This document shows positions 34,314 to 43,122 of a stretch of DNA of 64,000 nt, piece by piece. The stretch lies in NCBI RefSeq assembly GCF_014190805.1, contig NZ_JACHVQ010000002.1:62001-126000 (forward strand), in the 5' to 3' direction. Positions within the stretch are counted from its first letter, which is position 1. Every line of letters begins with the position of its first letter. Below the pieces are notes generated by a model. It did not search any database and was not told the DNA's origin. It was given only the letters and a program-made list of their open reading frames with translations. The position numbers and the translations under genes were made by a program. The stretch is from Flexivirga oryzae. GTDB lineage: Bacteria > Actinomycetota > Actinomycetes > Actinomycetales > Dermatophilaceae.

Positions 34314-35351
34314 TCAGCTGTTGGACGACTTCGCCCAGAGGTTGATGCCCGACTCGACGGCGTGCCGGTCGATCTTCTTGAGTTCGTCCTCGTCGAACTG
34401 AAGGTTGTCCAGGGCGCCGAGGTTGTTGTCGAGTTGTTCGACGCTGGACGCACCGACGAGCACCGACGTCACCCGCTTGTCGCGGAGGGCCCACGCGAGC
34501 GCCAGTTGGGCCAGGCTCTGCCCGCGCTTCTTGGCGATCCGGTTGAGCGACCGCAGGTGCTTCAGCGTGTCCTCGGTCAGCAGCTTCGGGTCCAGCGACT
34601 TGCCCTGCGTCGCTCGCGAACCCTCCGGCAGACCTTTGAGGTACTTGTCGGTCAGCATGCCCTGCGCCAAGGGCGAGAACGCAATGCAGCCAACGCCGTT
34701 CACCCCGAGGACATCGAGCAGGTCTTCCTCGACCCACCGGTTGATCATCGAGTACGACGGCTGGTGGATCAGCAGCGGCGTGCCCATCTCACGCAGGATC
34801 TTCACGGCCTCCCGGGTGCGCTCGCCGCTGTATGACGAGATCCCGACATACAACGCCTTTCCTTGGCGCACTGCGGTGTCCAACGCGCCAAGGGTCTCCG
34901 CCAGCGGCGTGGTCGGATCGAACCGGTGGCTGTAGAAGATGTCGACGTAGTCGACGCCCATCCGCTGTAATGACTGGTCGAGCGACGCGAGCAGGTACTT
35001 GCGCGATCCGCCGCCCTGCCCGTACGGGCCCGGCCACATGTCGTAGCCGGCCTTGGTCGACAGGATCAGCTCGTCCCGGTAGCGCTTGAAGTCCTGCGTG
35101 AAGATCGTGCCGAAGTTGCGCTCCGCGGAGCCGTACGGCGGGCCGTAATTGTTCGCCAGGTCGAAGTGGGTCACGCCACGGTCGAAGGCTCGGCGCAGGA
35201 TAGCGCGCTGTCGGTCCAACGGCACGTCGTCACCGAAGTTGTGCCACAGGCCGAGGGAGATGGCCGGCAGGTCCAATCCGCTGGCACCGCAACGGCGGTA
35301 GGTCATCGAGTCGTAGCGCTTGCGGTGGGCTTGGTAGTCGTCGGCGTGCAT
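34314..35351 (-). CDS. Aldo/keto reductase (YghZ-like)
   Basis: A 345-residue AKR. The catalytic Tyr lies in LANNYGPPYG, Lys in STKAGYDMWPGPYGQGG and His in YSHRFDPTTP; FSPLAQGML and the SVEQLDNN NADPH site follow. The GPYGQGGSRKYL segment is typical of E. coli YghZ, which reduces L-glyceraldehyde 3-phosphate and methylglyoxal. ATG 35351 (MHADDYQAHRKRYD) is chosen by homology; an ATG at 35366 is also in frame. Confidence 0.9.
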   Translation of the reverse strand: MHADDYQAHRKRYDSMTYRRCGASGLDLPAISLGLWHNFGDDVPLDRQRAILRRAFDRGVTHFDLANNYGPPYGSAERNFGTIFTQDFKRYRDELILSTKAGYDMWPGPYGQGGGSRKYLLASLDQSLQRMGVDYVDIFYSHRFDPTTPLAETLGALDTAVRQGKALYVGISSYSGERTREAVKILREMGTPLLIHQPSYSMINRWVEEDLLDVLGVNGVGCIAFSPLAQGMLTDKYLKGLPEGSRATQGKSLDPKLLTEDTLKHLRSLNRIAKKRGQSLAQLALAWALRDKRVTSVLVGASSVEQLDNNLGALDNLQFDEDELKKIDRHAVESGINLWAKSSNS

Positions 35352-35451
35352 AGTCACGCCATACATTCAATCGCACGGGCGGACGGATTCGTGGGACGGG
35401 CGCAACCCCCGGTAGCATGAGGCCGCTCGCGAGCCGCAAGCTCGCGAACAC

Positions 35452-35524
35452 GCCGGTGTAGCTCAGTTGGTAGAGCGCTTCACTTGTAATGAAGATGTCG
35501 CGGGTTCGACTCCTGTCACCGGCT
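35452..35524 (+). tRNA. tRNA-Thr (anticodon TGT)
   Basis: A complete cloverleaf: acceptor GCCGGTG/CACCGGC, D-arm GCTC...GAGC, anticodon stem CTTCA/TGAAG with loop CTTGTAA, and T-arm around GGTTCGACTCC. The anticodon TGT reads threonine ACA and ACG. CCA is not encoded. A CTCGCGAG-rich inverted repeat lies just upstream (35426-35446). Confidence 0.95.
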
Positions 35525-35620
35525 CCGCTGGTGTCAGCGCGCTTGCTGCGTTCCGTGGTTGCGAGACTCGTTGCGTGGCAGGGATTTTGCGAACTCGTCG
35601 TGCTGTGCGAGCCAACGGAG

Positions 35621-35664
35621 TTCGTGGTGCTGACAGACCCCGAAGGAAACGAATTCTGTGTCGA
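35621..35664 (+). pseudogene. Fragment of a VOC/glyoxalase-like protein
   Basis: About 15 codons read FVVLTDPEGNEFCVE, a very typical last beta-strand of glyoxalase-like (VOC) proteins. Nothing recognisable precedes it back to the tRNA, and the text after it is not family-like. It is a short relic placed right after tRNA-Thr, a common integration site. Confidence 0.6.
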
Positions 35665-35699
35665 ATCTGTTACCGGGACGGTTCCGCGCCAAGTGGCCG

Positions 35700-35972
35700 G
35701 TCACACGAGTTGGATGTCGCACTGGGGCCGGGTGCGTTAGCCAGACGGGCGTCGGCGGTCAGCAGGGCAGTCGCTTCAGTCAAGTCGGCGAGAGCGAACG
35801 TAAGTGCGGTGCGGCAAGTTCTTCCTCACCCAGCCGATCAGCATCGAGACGACCGGCGAGCAGCTCGGCGACGACACCGGCACCGGCACTGACGACTTTC
35901 ACTCGCCGCGGCCTCCGCCAAGGCGTCATGAACCTCATCAGGCACGTCACGGATCTGCACGACTTCCGACAT
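35700..35972 (-). pseudogene. Decayed vapBC toxin-antitoxin locus
   Basis: On the minus strand, ATG 35972 starts SEVVQIRDVPDEVHDALAEA, the N-terminal strand and helix of a VapB/FitA antitoxin. It then breaks off and continues in another frame as VKVVSAGAGVVAELL...LAAPHL, the start of a VapC PIN domain. A later frame gives ALLTADARLANAPGP, the PIN C-terminal block. At least one deletion and two frame changes are needed to explain this. The upstream operator palindrome is still perfect. Confidence 0.75.
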
Positions 35973-35982
35973 GTACCATCCT

Positions 35983-36015
35983 GACGCGATGGGTGCACTC
36001 TGCACCCATCGCGTC
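35983..36015. promoter_or_regulatory. Perfect 15-base-arm palindrome upstream of the vapBC relic
   Basis: GACGCGATGGGTGCA, CTC, TGCACCCATCGCGTC: perfect arms with a three-base centre, ending 10 bases from the relic antitoxin start. It has the position and form of an autoregulatory VapBC operator. No gene is seen between it and the aconitase stop at 36084. Confidence 0.65.
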
Positions 36016-36083
36016 ACTGGAGGATCGCTCTCCGGTCGGCGACAAGGCGATCAGGGCCGGTCACGAGGTTTCGCAACCACACC

Positions 36084-38903
36084 TCAGCCCTCCTCGTCGA
36101 GCAACTGCCGCAGCACGTACGGCATGATGCCGCCGTGCCGGTAGTAGTCGGCCTCTCCGGGGGTGTCGATGCGGACCACGGCGTCGAAGCTGGTCTCCGC
36201 GCCGGTCCCCGGGTGAACGGCATGCACCTGCACCGTCTCGGGAATCCCGTCGGTCAAGGCAGCGATGCCGGTGATGTCGAAGGTCTCCTCCCCGGTCAGC
36301 CCCAACGAGTCCGCGCTCTCACCATCGGGGAACTGCAGCGGCAGCACACCCATCCCGATCAGGTTGGACCGGTGGATGCGTTCGTACGACTCGGCGATCA
36401 CCGCTTCGACACCGAGCAGCGTGGTGCCCTTCGCCGCCCAGTCGCGTGACGAGCCTGAGCCGTACTCCTTGCCGGCCAGCACAAGCAGCGGGGTCTGGGC
36501 AGCTTGGTAATGCTCACTCGCCTCGAACACCGTTGTGACCGTGGCGTTCTCGCCTTCTCCGGTGGTGAAGTCACGGGTGAAGCCACCCTCCGTGCCGGGC
36601 GCCAGTTGGTTGCGCAGCCGGATGTTCGCGAACGTCCCGCGGATCATCACCTGGTGGTTGCCCCGGCGCGACCCGTAGGAGTTGAAATCGCGCGGCCCGA
36701 CGTCGTGTGCAGTGAGGTACGTGCCGGCCGGCGAGTCACGCTTGATCGATCCGGCCGGCGAGATGTGGTCGGTCGTGACGCTGTCACCGAGTTTCAGCAG
36801 CACCCGTGCACCCTGCAGGTCCGTGACCGGCACCGGTTCAGGCCCGACGCCGTCGAAATAGGGTGGTTGCTGCACGTATGTCGAGGCGTCATCCCAGGTG
36901 AACGTCTCTCCCTCGGACACGTCGAGACCACGCCACCGGTCGTCCCCGGAGAACACATCGGCGTATCCCTCGGCGAACATCTCCGCTTGCAGACAGGATT
37001 CGATCACCTCGTTGATCTCCTGCTCGGTCGGCCAGATGTCCCGCAGGTAGACGTCGGCGCCCGACTCGTCGACGCCGATGGGGTCGGTGAGCACGTTCAC
37101 GTGCAGCGTGCCGACCAGCGCGTAGGCGACGACGAGGGGCGGCGAGGCGAGGAAGTTCATCCGGCACTCGGGATGGATGCGGCCCTCGAAGTTGCGGTTG
37201 CCAGACAGCACCGAGCACACCGTCAGGTCGTGCTCCTGCACGGCCGCGGACACCTCGGGGATCAGCGGTCCGGAGTTGCCGATGCAGGTGGTGCAGCCGA
37301 AGCCGACCAGGTTGAAGCCGAGTTTGTCCAGGTACGTGGTCAATCCGGCACGCTCGATGTAGTCGGTGACCACCCTGGAGCCGGGCGCCAGGGAGGTCTT
37401 CACCCACGGCTTGCGGGCCAGCCCGCGCTGCACGGCGTTCCTGGCCAACAACGCGGCCCCGATCATCACCGACGGGTTGGACGTGTTGGTGCAGGACGTG
37501 ATCGCGGCGATCACGACGTCGCCGTTGTCGATGCTGTATGGCGCGCCGTCGAGCTCGATGTCCGCCGGTGAGCTCGGCCACTCGTGCTCGCCGCCGCAGG
37601 CGCACGGCGAATGCGGGGCGTCCTGATCCCGGTCGTGGTCGACCGCGACCGGATCACTGGCCGGGAAAGACTCACCCGAAGCCTCGTCGAGGCCCGCCTC
37701 GATCGCCTCGGCCTGACTGCGCCCGGACAGCAGGGCGGCCACGGCGTGCGGGGCGATGCGCAGCGGGATCCGGTCATGCGGTCGTTTCGGTCCGGCGATC
37801 GACGGCTCGACCGACCCGAGGTCCAGCTCCAACACCTGCGAGTAGTCCGGTTCGCGGTCGGGGTCGTGCCACATGCCCTGCTCGCGGGCATACGCCTCGA
37901 CCAGCTGGATCTGTTGCTCCGCGCGCCCGGTCAACCGCAGGTAGTCCAGCGTGACCTGGTCGACGGGGAAGATCGCACAGGTGGCGCCATACTCCGGGCT
38001 CATGTTGCCGATCGTGGCGCGGTTGGCCAGCGGCACGTTGGCCACGCCCGGCCCGAAGAACTCCACGAACTTGCCGACCACACCGGTCCGGCGTAGCAAC
38101 TCGGCGACGGTCAGTACCAGGTCGGTGGCGGTGGTGCCGGCCGGGAGTTCACCGGTGAGTTTGAGCCCGATCACCTGCGGCACCAGCATGCTCATGGGCT
38201 GGCCGAGCATCGCCGCCTCCGCCTCGATGCCGCCGACACCCCAGCCCAGCACGCCCAGACCGTTGACCATCGGCGTGTGCGAGTCCGTGCCGACGAGGGT
38301 GTCCGGGTACGCCTCCAGACCGTCCGGGCCTTCCCGGGTGAAGACCACCCGCGACAAGTACTCCAGGTTGACCTGGTGGCAGATGCCGGTGTCCGGCGGG
38401 ACCACGCTGAAGTCGGTGAACGCCTGCTGGCCCCAACGCAACAGCTGATAGCGCTCTGCGTTGCGCTCGAACTCCAGCTCGGCGTTGACCCGGAACGCAT
38501 CCGGCCGCCCGAACACGTCGGCGATGACGGAGTGGTCGATCACCAGCTCGGTGGGGATCAGCGGGTTGATCCGGGACGCATCACCTCCGAGCTCGGTGAT
38601 GGCGTCACGCATCGCCACCAGGTCGACGACGCACGGCACCCCGGTGAAGTCCTGCATGAGCACCCGGGCCGGGTAATAGGAGATCTCGCGACCGTGTGCA
38701 GCGGTGGGATCCCAGCCGGCGACGGCCTCCACCTGCTCGGCAGCGACCTGTCCGGCCTCCTGGTGACGCAGCAGGTTCTCCAGCAGCACCTTCAGGCTGT
38801 AGGGCAATCGCTCTGCCCCGTCGACACGGTCCAGACGGTGGATCAGGTAGCTGGTGCCGTCCACGACCAGTGTGTCTCGGGTCTGGTTGCTGTCGATGGT
38901 CAT
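36084..38903 (-). CDS. acnA: Aconitate hydratase A
   Basis: A 939-residue aconitase. The 4Fe-4S ligands are in SCTNTSNP and FGCTTCIGNSGP, with GTDSHTPM and the C-terminal swivel motif YGSGSSRDWAAKG. It interconverts citrate and isocitrate in the TCA cycle; apo-forms can bind RNA as iron sensors. GGGAGG precedes the ATG closely. A stretch near residues 405-450 (ESFPASDPVAVD, then CACGGEHEW) is the variable acidic linker typical of actinobacterial AcnA. Confidence 0.96.
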   Translation of the reverse strand: MTIDSNQTRDTLVVDGTSYLIHRLDRVDGAERLPYSLKVLLENLLRHQEAGQVAAEQVEAVAGWDPTAAHGREISYYPARVLMQDFTGVPCVVDLVAMRDAITELGGDASRINPLIPTELVIDHSVIADVFGRPDAFRVNAELEFERNAERYQLLRWGQQAFTDFSVVPPDTGICHQVNLEYLSRVVFTREGPDGLEAYPDTLVGTDSHTPMVNGLGVLGWGVGGIEAEAAMLGQPMSMLVPQVIGLKLTGELPAGTTATDLVLTVAELLRRTGVVGKFVEFFGPGVANVPLANRATIGNMSPEYGATCAIFPVDQVTLDYLRLTGRAEQQIQLVEAYAREQGMWHDPDREPDYSQVLELDLGSVEPSIAGPKRPHDRIPLRIAPHAVAALLSGRSQAEAIEAGLDEASGESFPASDPVAVDHDRDQDAPHSPCACGGEHEWPSSPADIELDGAPYSIDNGDVVIAAITSCTNTSNPSVMIGAALLARNAVQRGLARKPWVKTSLAPGSRVVTDYIERAGLTTYLDKLGFNLVGFGCTTCIGNSGPLIPEVSAAVQEHDLTVCSVLSGNRNFEGRIHPECRMNFLASPPLVVAYALVGTLHVNVLTDPIGVDESGADVYLRDIWPTEQEINEVIESCLQAEMFAEGYADVFSGDDRWRGLDVSEGETFTWDDASTYVQQPPYFDGVGPEPVPVTDLQGARVLLKLGDSVTTDHISPAGSIKRDSPAGTYLTAHDVGPRDFNSYGSRRGNHQVMIRGTFANIRLRNQLAPGTEGGFTRDFTTGEGENATVTTVFEASEHYQAAQTPLLVLAGKEYGSGSSRDWAAKGTTLLGVEAVIAESYERIHRSNLIGMGVLPLQFPDGESADSLGLTGEETFDITGIAALTDGIPETVQVHAVHPGTGAETSFDAVVRIDTPGEADYYRHGGIMPYVLRQLLDEEG

Positions 38904-38958
38904 GAGACCTCCCGGTGCCGGGTTTATTAGGTGGTCGAGCGTCGCGTAGTGCGCGTCG

Positions 38959-39288
38959 TCAACGATTGACCGCGGTCAGCAGAAACGCAGTGTCGGTCAA
39001 CGCCTCGACCGAATGTGGTGCGTCCGGGACGGCCAACAGGTCACCGTCTCGGCCTTCCCAGCTGACCTCGCCCGCCCGAAGCCGAAGGCGGCCGGTGATC
39101 ACCAGCAGCGTGGTATCGCCCGGGTTTGCGTGTTCGGCGAGTTGGGCGTCGGCCCGCAGCGCGATCACGGTCTGACGTAGTCGCGTCTCGTGCCCGCCGT
39201 AGACCGTCCGTGCCGCTCGCCCACTGCTGGCCTCCGCAGCCCGTTGGCCCATCTCGCGGGCCAACGCTTCCAAGCTGTGCTTGTGCAT
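38959..39288 (-). CDS. Small cupin-domain protein
   Basis: A 109-residue protein with an N-terminal helix and a single cupin barrel (LRADAQLAEHANPGDTTLLVITGRLRL, GDLLAVPDAPHSVEAL). Metal-binding His residues of motif 1 are partly missing (one His in LAEHANPG). Related proteins are stress or LuxR-linked cupins without known reaction. ATG 39288 has AGGAG close upstream. The next 165 bases contain no gene. Confidence 0.75.
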   Translation of the reverse strand: MHKHSLEALAREMGQRAAEASSGRAARTVYGGHETRLRQTVIALRADAQLAEHANPGDTTLLVITGRLRLRAGEVSWEGRDGDLLAVPDAPHSVEALTDTAFLLTAVNR

Positions 39289-39453
39289 GTGCGCTCCTCG
39301 AGTCCGGGCATCCGGTCCTTCGAAGATACTGCTGCCGGTCGATGCAGCGGGCCGTAGCACGCAAAATCAGCTGCGCTGCGAGTTACGACGTCGTGCCATG
39401 GACCAACGTCCCGACGTTGCCTGCGCTCCCGCTTGTCGTATGACGAGCGATCC

Positions 39454-41376
39454 TCAACTCAGACCGGCTAGCAGCGAGTCCAGCACTTCCGGCCCGTTCT
39501 GCGCATCGGTGAGCTCGGCACACCGGGCGCCGGCCCGCCGGGCGAACCCACTCGCCTCCGCGCTGTCACCACCCGGTGCGAGGACGACGAGTTCGTCGAG
39601 GGCCTGCGCTGCGCGGACTGCAGCCGGGAGCCCTTCGCCGTGCGAGTCGCTGACCCGGCAGTCGGACAGGAGCACCACGACCCGGCGGGATGCCCGGGAA
39701 CCCGCAAGGACCTCTGCCGCCCGGGTCAGGGCGTTCGTCAGCCCGGTCTCCCCGTGCCCGACCAACCGCAGAACCCGGTCCACGACGTCGGATCCCGGTG
39801 CCTGCTCGTGCAATTCGCGCAACGTCACCACGTCGCGACCGAACGCCAGGACAGCGAATTCGTCGGGCATCCGGACGGCGCAGGCGGCGGCAAGGATGGA
39901 CGCCTGGGCGAGCCGATCACCGCTCATCGATCCGGACCGGTCGACCAGCAGGACGAGACACAACGAGCTTCGCGACCAGTGCGACGACACGAGATCGTCC
40001 AACGCCACCGGTCGCGCCTGGGCCCGTGCGTCGACGATCCGGTCGAGCGACGCCTCGATGTCCAGGTCCCCGTCCAGCCGGCCGACCGAGCGCAGTCGCC
40101 GGTGTATGCCGGAGCGGTCGGGTCGGCCCCGTGCGACGCGCTCGAAGATGAGCCGGGCGGACAACCGTTCGGCCGCGGCTCGCAGCGCCGGGTCGGTGGC
40201 GCGACGCATCCGCGACAGCAGCACGATCGTGCCGTCGACGTCGTCGGACAAGGCATCCCTCAGGGCCTCCTCGTCGACCTGCCCGACCTCCGGCGAGATC
40301 TGCTGGAACGACGGCGAGGACTCCAACTCACGACGAGACACCTGTCGTTCGTCGGGGCTGCTGCGCGGACGGGGGCGGCGCTGCGGGGCGGCCTGCTGCT
40401 CGGAGTCTGCGCCACCCTCAGCAGCGGCCGAGGATTGCCCCGGCGAATCACCCTCGGTAGCTTCGGTTTTCGGCGTCGTGAAGAAGCGCTCGTACAGCTC
40501 GGCGATGATCGCCTCCGGGGTACGGTCGGACGTCCGCGCCACTTTGATCCGGCCGGACAGCGAGACCTTGGCCGCGTCGAGGCCGACGTCGGCCAGGGGC
40601 GCGTCCCGTCGGGCCGCGAGCGCCAGCGCAACCCGGGTCAGGTCGATCGCGCCCCGCACCGACGAGCCGGTCTGCAGCTCGGGGTGTTCCCGGGTGGCGC
40701 GCACGAGCTCGACCGCCCGCCGCACCCAGTCCTCGTCCAGGGCGGCGCCGGACTCGGCGACGCTCCCCCGCACGATGGCGACCTCGCTTGCGGCGCTCTG
40801 GTAGCCCATCGCGATCCGGCAGGTGCGGTCCGACAGGGCCCCGGAGATGCGGGCGGTGCCGACGGTGTCGTAGGGATTCATCGCGGCCACGAACCGGAAG
40901 CCGGGTCCGGCGGTGACCCGGCCCAGCCGGGGGACCGCGACCTCCCGTTCGGACATCGCGGTCAGGAGCACGTTGAGGGTCTCCTCGGGCACCCGGTTGA
41001 GTTCTTCGACATACAGCAGGGTGCCCTCCCGCATCGCCTCCAGCAGTGGCCCGTCGACGAAGACGTCCGGGCTGTACCCGCGCGCGATGACCAGGGCCGG
41101 GTCGAAGTGCCCGACCAGCCGTGCCGGTGTCAGCTCGGCGTTGCCCTCGACGAAGGCGAAGCCGATGTCCCGCGACCGGGCCACCGCACGCAGCAGCGTC
41201 GACTTGCCGGTGCCCGGCGGTCCCTCCAGCACGACGTGCGCACCCGCGTCCAGGGCTGCCTCGAGCAGCTCGGCCTCCGGTGCCCGGTCGACGACCACCG
41301 CGCGGACCGGCGGCCCGCCGGCACGGGACCGCTCCCGCGCCGGCGAGCCGCCCCCGCGCGACGGGTCAGTGTTCAT
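39454..41376 (-). CDS. MoxR-type AAA+ ATPase fused to a von Willebrand A domain
   Basis: A 640-residue fusion. The N-terminal AAA+ domain has Walker A GPPGTGKSTLL, Walker B LLYVEELNRVP and sensor text AAMNPYDTVGTARI, like MoxR or the Mg-chelatase I subunit. An acidic/Pro-rich linker (about residues 305-380) leads to a C-terminal VWA domain with a complete MIDAS motif DRSGSMSGD. MoxR-VWA pairs insert metals or remodel enzymes. The ATG lies inside the last codons of the NDMA-dependent alcohol dehydrogenase gene (11-base overlap), so it may mature that enzyme or another mycofactocin component. That role is inferred. Confidence 0.85.
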   Translation of the reverse strand: MNTDPSRGGGSPARERSRAGGPPVRAVVVDRAPEAELLEAALDAGAHVVLEGPPGTGKSTLLRAVARSRDIGFAFVEGNAELTPARLVGHFDPALVIARGYSPDVFVDGPLLEAMREGTLLYVEELNRVPEETLNVLLTAMSEREVAVPRLGRVTAGPGFRFVAAMNPYDTVGTARISGALSDRTCRIAMGYQSAASEVAIVRGSVAESGAALDEDWVRRAVELVRATREHPELQTGSSVRGAIDLTRVALALAARRDAPLADVGLDAAKVSLSGRIKVARTSDRTPEAIIAELYERFFTTPKTEATEGDSPGQSSAAAEGGADSEQQAAPQRRPRPRSSPDERQVSRRELESSPSFQQISPEVGQVDEEALRDALSDDVDGTIVLLSRMRRATDPALRAAAERLSARLIFERVARGRPDRSGIHRRLRSVGRLDGDLDIEASLDRIVDARAQARPVALDDLVSSHWSRSSLCLVLLVDRSGSMSGDRLAQASILAAACAVRMPDEFAVLAFGRDVVTLRELHEQAPGSDVVDRVLRLVGHGETGLTNALTRAAEVLAGSRASRRVVVLLSDCRVSDSHGEGLPAAVRAAQALDELVVLAPGGDSAEASGFARRAGARCAELTDAQNGPEVLDSLLAGLS

Positions 41377-42484
41377 GGACGATGATGCCCCGCACGTTCT
41401 TGCCCGCCTCCAGGTCGGCATACCCTTCGTTGACCTCGTCCAGTGTGTAGGTCTGGGTGATCAGCTCATCCAGTTTGAGGTCACCGGCCTGGTAGAGGCC
41501 CAGGATCCTGGGGATGTCGGTCATCGGGTTGCAGTCACCGAAGAGACTGCCGATGATCTTCTTGCGGAAGAGGGTCAGGATCGACCCGGGCAACTGGATG
41601 TTGTCCATGTCCAGCTTGTTCAGACCGGTCAGGACCACATTGCCGTCCTTCCCGACGATGTTGAACCCTTCGGACACCACCTCGGACGTCATCAACCCGA
41701 CGGTCAGGATCGCCGCGTCGGCCATCTGACCACGGGTCAGCTCGGTGACCGCCTCCATGGCCTCACCGGCCGTGGCGAACGCGTGCGTCGCACCGAGTTC
41801 GAGTGCTTTTTCGCGTTTGTTCTCCAACGGGTCGATCGCGATCACGTTCTTGGCACCCGCGTAACGGGCACCCTGCACCGCGTTGATACCGATGCCTCCG
41901 ACCCCGATGACGACCGCGGTGTCACCGGGTCGCACCTTGGCACTGTTGACCGCCGACCCCCACCCGGTGGGCACCCCGCACCCGACCAGGACCGCCTTGT
42001 CCAACGGCAGATCACCATCCACCGGCACGCAGGAGTTCTCGTGGATCACGCTGTACTGGCTGAACGTCCCCAGCATGCACATCGCCCCGTAGTCACCCTT
42101 GGGGCCGGTCAGTGGGAACCGCTCACCGGGCAGGTACCCCTCCAAAATGGTTGCGCCCATGTCGCAGATCGACTGGCGCCCGGTGGAGCAGTACCGGCAC
42201 TTGCCGCACGACGGGATGAACGAACACACGACGTGATCGCCCTCGGCGACCCGAGTCACGCCCGGGCCGACCTTCTCGATGACACCGGCACCCTCGTGCC
42301 CCAGCACCATCGGCAGACGCGCCTGCATGTCCCCGGTCGTGATGTGCAGGTCCGAGTGACACAGACCCGCGTAGAGGAACTTGATCAGGACCTCCCCGGG
42401 TCCCGGATCGTCCACATCGAGTTCTTCGATGACGATCGGCTTGCCGGGCTCATAGACGACTGCGGCGCGTGTCTTCATAGGCAT
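41366..42484 (-). CDS. NDMA-dependent, mycofactocin-associated zinc alcohol dehydrogenase
   Basis: A 372-residue MDR alcohol dehydrogenase. Catalytic-zinc ligands are Cys in GLCHSD and His in GHEGAGV; the structural zinc cysteines lie in CGKCRYCSTGRQSIC; the Rossmann motif is GVGGIGINAVQ. The text strongly resembles the NDMA-dependent Rxyl_3153 family, whose NAD is not exchanged and whose electrons are thought to pass to mycofactocin (family knowledge). It is divergent from mftABC. The first ATG has GGAGGG at good spacing. Confidence 0.9.
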   Translation of the reverse strand: MPMKTRAAVVYEPGKPIVIEELDVDDPGPGEVLIKFLYAGLCHSDLHITTGDMQARLPMVLGHEGAGVIEKVGPGVTRVAEGDHVVCSFIPSCGKCRYCSTGRQSICDMGATILEGYLPGERFPLTGPKGDYGAMCMLGTFSQYSVIHENSCVPVDGDLPLDKAVLVGCGVPTGWGSAVNSAKVRPGDTAVVIGVGGIGINAVQGARYAGAKNVIAIDPLENKREKALELGATHAFATAGEAMEAVTELTRGQMADAAILTVGLMTSEVVSEGFNIVGKDGNVVLTGLNKLDMDNIQLPGSILTLFRKKIIGSLFGDCNPMTDIPRILGLYQAGDLKLDELITQTYTLDEVNEGYADLEAGKNVRGIIVHEH

Positions 42485-42578
42485 TGGGGACCCTCCGACT
42501 GATTCGGATCGTGACTGGATGTGACCTATCCCACTCTGCCCCGAAATGCGGTCGTCGGTCGGCGGATCGGGTCAGGAA

Positions 42579-42596
42579 GGTCGGATATGACCGACC
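42579..42596. promoter_or_regulatory. Candidate operator between alcohol dehydrogenase and mftA
   Basis: GGTCGGATATGACCGACC has perfect six-base arms around ATATGA in the 196-base divergent promoter space, and a GTGCC/GGCAC pair lies further toward mftA. It may bind an MftR-like TetR repressor, but no mftR gene is present here. Confidence 0.4.
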
Positions 42597-42680
42597 CTCT
42601 TCCATTTTGACCCCCAGTGCCATTATGGTGATCGGCACCACAATGAATGGGTGTAGGCCCAGTGATCGCAGGGAGTAGCC

Positions 42681-42806
42681 ATGGCACAGCAGACCGAAGC
42701 AGTGGACGCAGCGACCGAGTCGGCGCAGGAGGGCCCGGTGGAGGTCGTGAGCGCCGACGAGTTGATCGAGGACGTGTCGATCGACGGCATGTGCGGTGTC
42801 TACTGA
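42681..42806 (+). CDS. mftA: Mycofactocin precursor peptide MftA
   Basis: A 41-residue peptide starting MAQQTEAVD and ending IDGMCGVY, the diagnostic mycofactocin C-terminus. MftC converts the terminal Val-Tyr into the redox cofactor core. The acidic leader binds MftB. A GGGAG stretch lies upstream of the ATG. Confidence 0.95.
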   Translation: MAQQTEAVDAATESAQEGPVEVVSADELIEDVSIDGMCGVY

Positions 42807-42810
42807 GCGT

Positions 42811-43122
42811 ATGGCGCACACTCAGCGCCCGGCGCTGGATGAGCGGTGGCGGCTTTCGCCGTCGGTGGCGCTGCGGCCAGAGTCGTTCGGTGCGTTGGCC
42901 TACCACTTCGGCAATCGCCGCCTGACCTTCCTGAAGAACCCTCGCCTGGTGGCGCTGGTGCAGGGCCTGGCCGAGCAGCCGAACATCGGTGCGGCGCTGG
43001 CGGCCGCTGAAGTCCCCCAGGAGCAGTGGCCGGTCTACCTGCAGGCGTTGGCCGGCCTTGCCGACGGAGACATGATCCAACCCCTCGACCGGGATCCGGC
43101 CGACGAAGGAGATGCGGTATGA
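42811..43122 (+). CDS. mftB: Mycofactocin peptide chaperone MftB
   Basis: A 103-residue RRE-type (PqqD-like) protein beginning AHTQRPALDERWRLSPSVAL with FGALAYHFGNRRLTFLKNP, characteristic of MftB. It presents the MftA leader to MftC. It starts four bases after the mftA stop, and its stop overlaps mftC as ATGA. Both this ATG and that of mftC are embedded in GTATGNCG words. Confidence 0.93.
   Translation: MAHTQRPALDERWRLSPSVALRPESFGALAYHFGNRRLTFLKNPRLVALVQGLAEQPNIGAALAAAEVPQEQWPVYLQALAGLADGDMIQPLDRDPADEGDAV

Noticed and set aside
35426..35446. Riboswitch or T-box upstream of tRNA-Thr
   Set aside because: Only a short CTCGCGAG-type inverted repeat is present; nothing else supports a structured regulator.
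39640..41385. Plus-strand gene of 581 codons
   Set aside because: Shadow of the MoxR-VWA gene, whose Walker and MIDAS motifs are on the minus strand.
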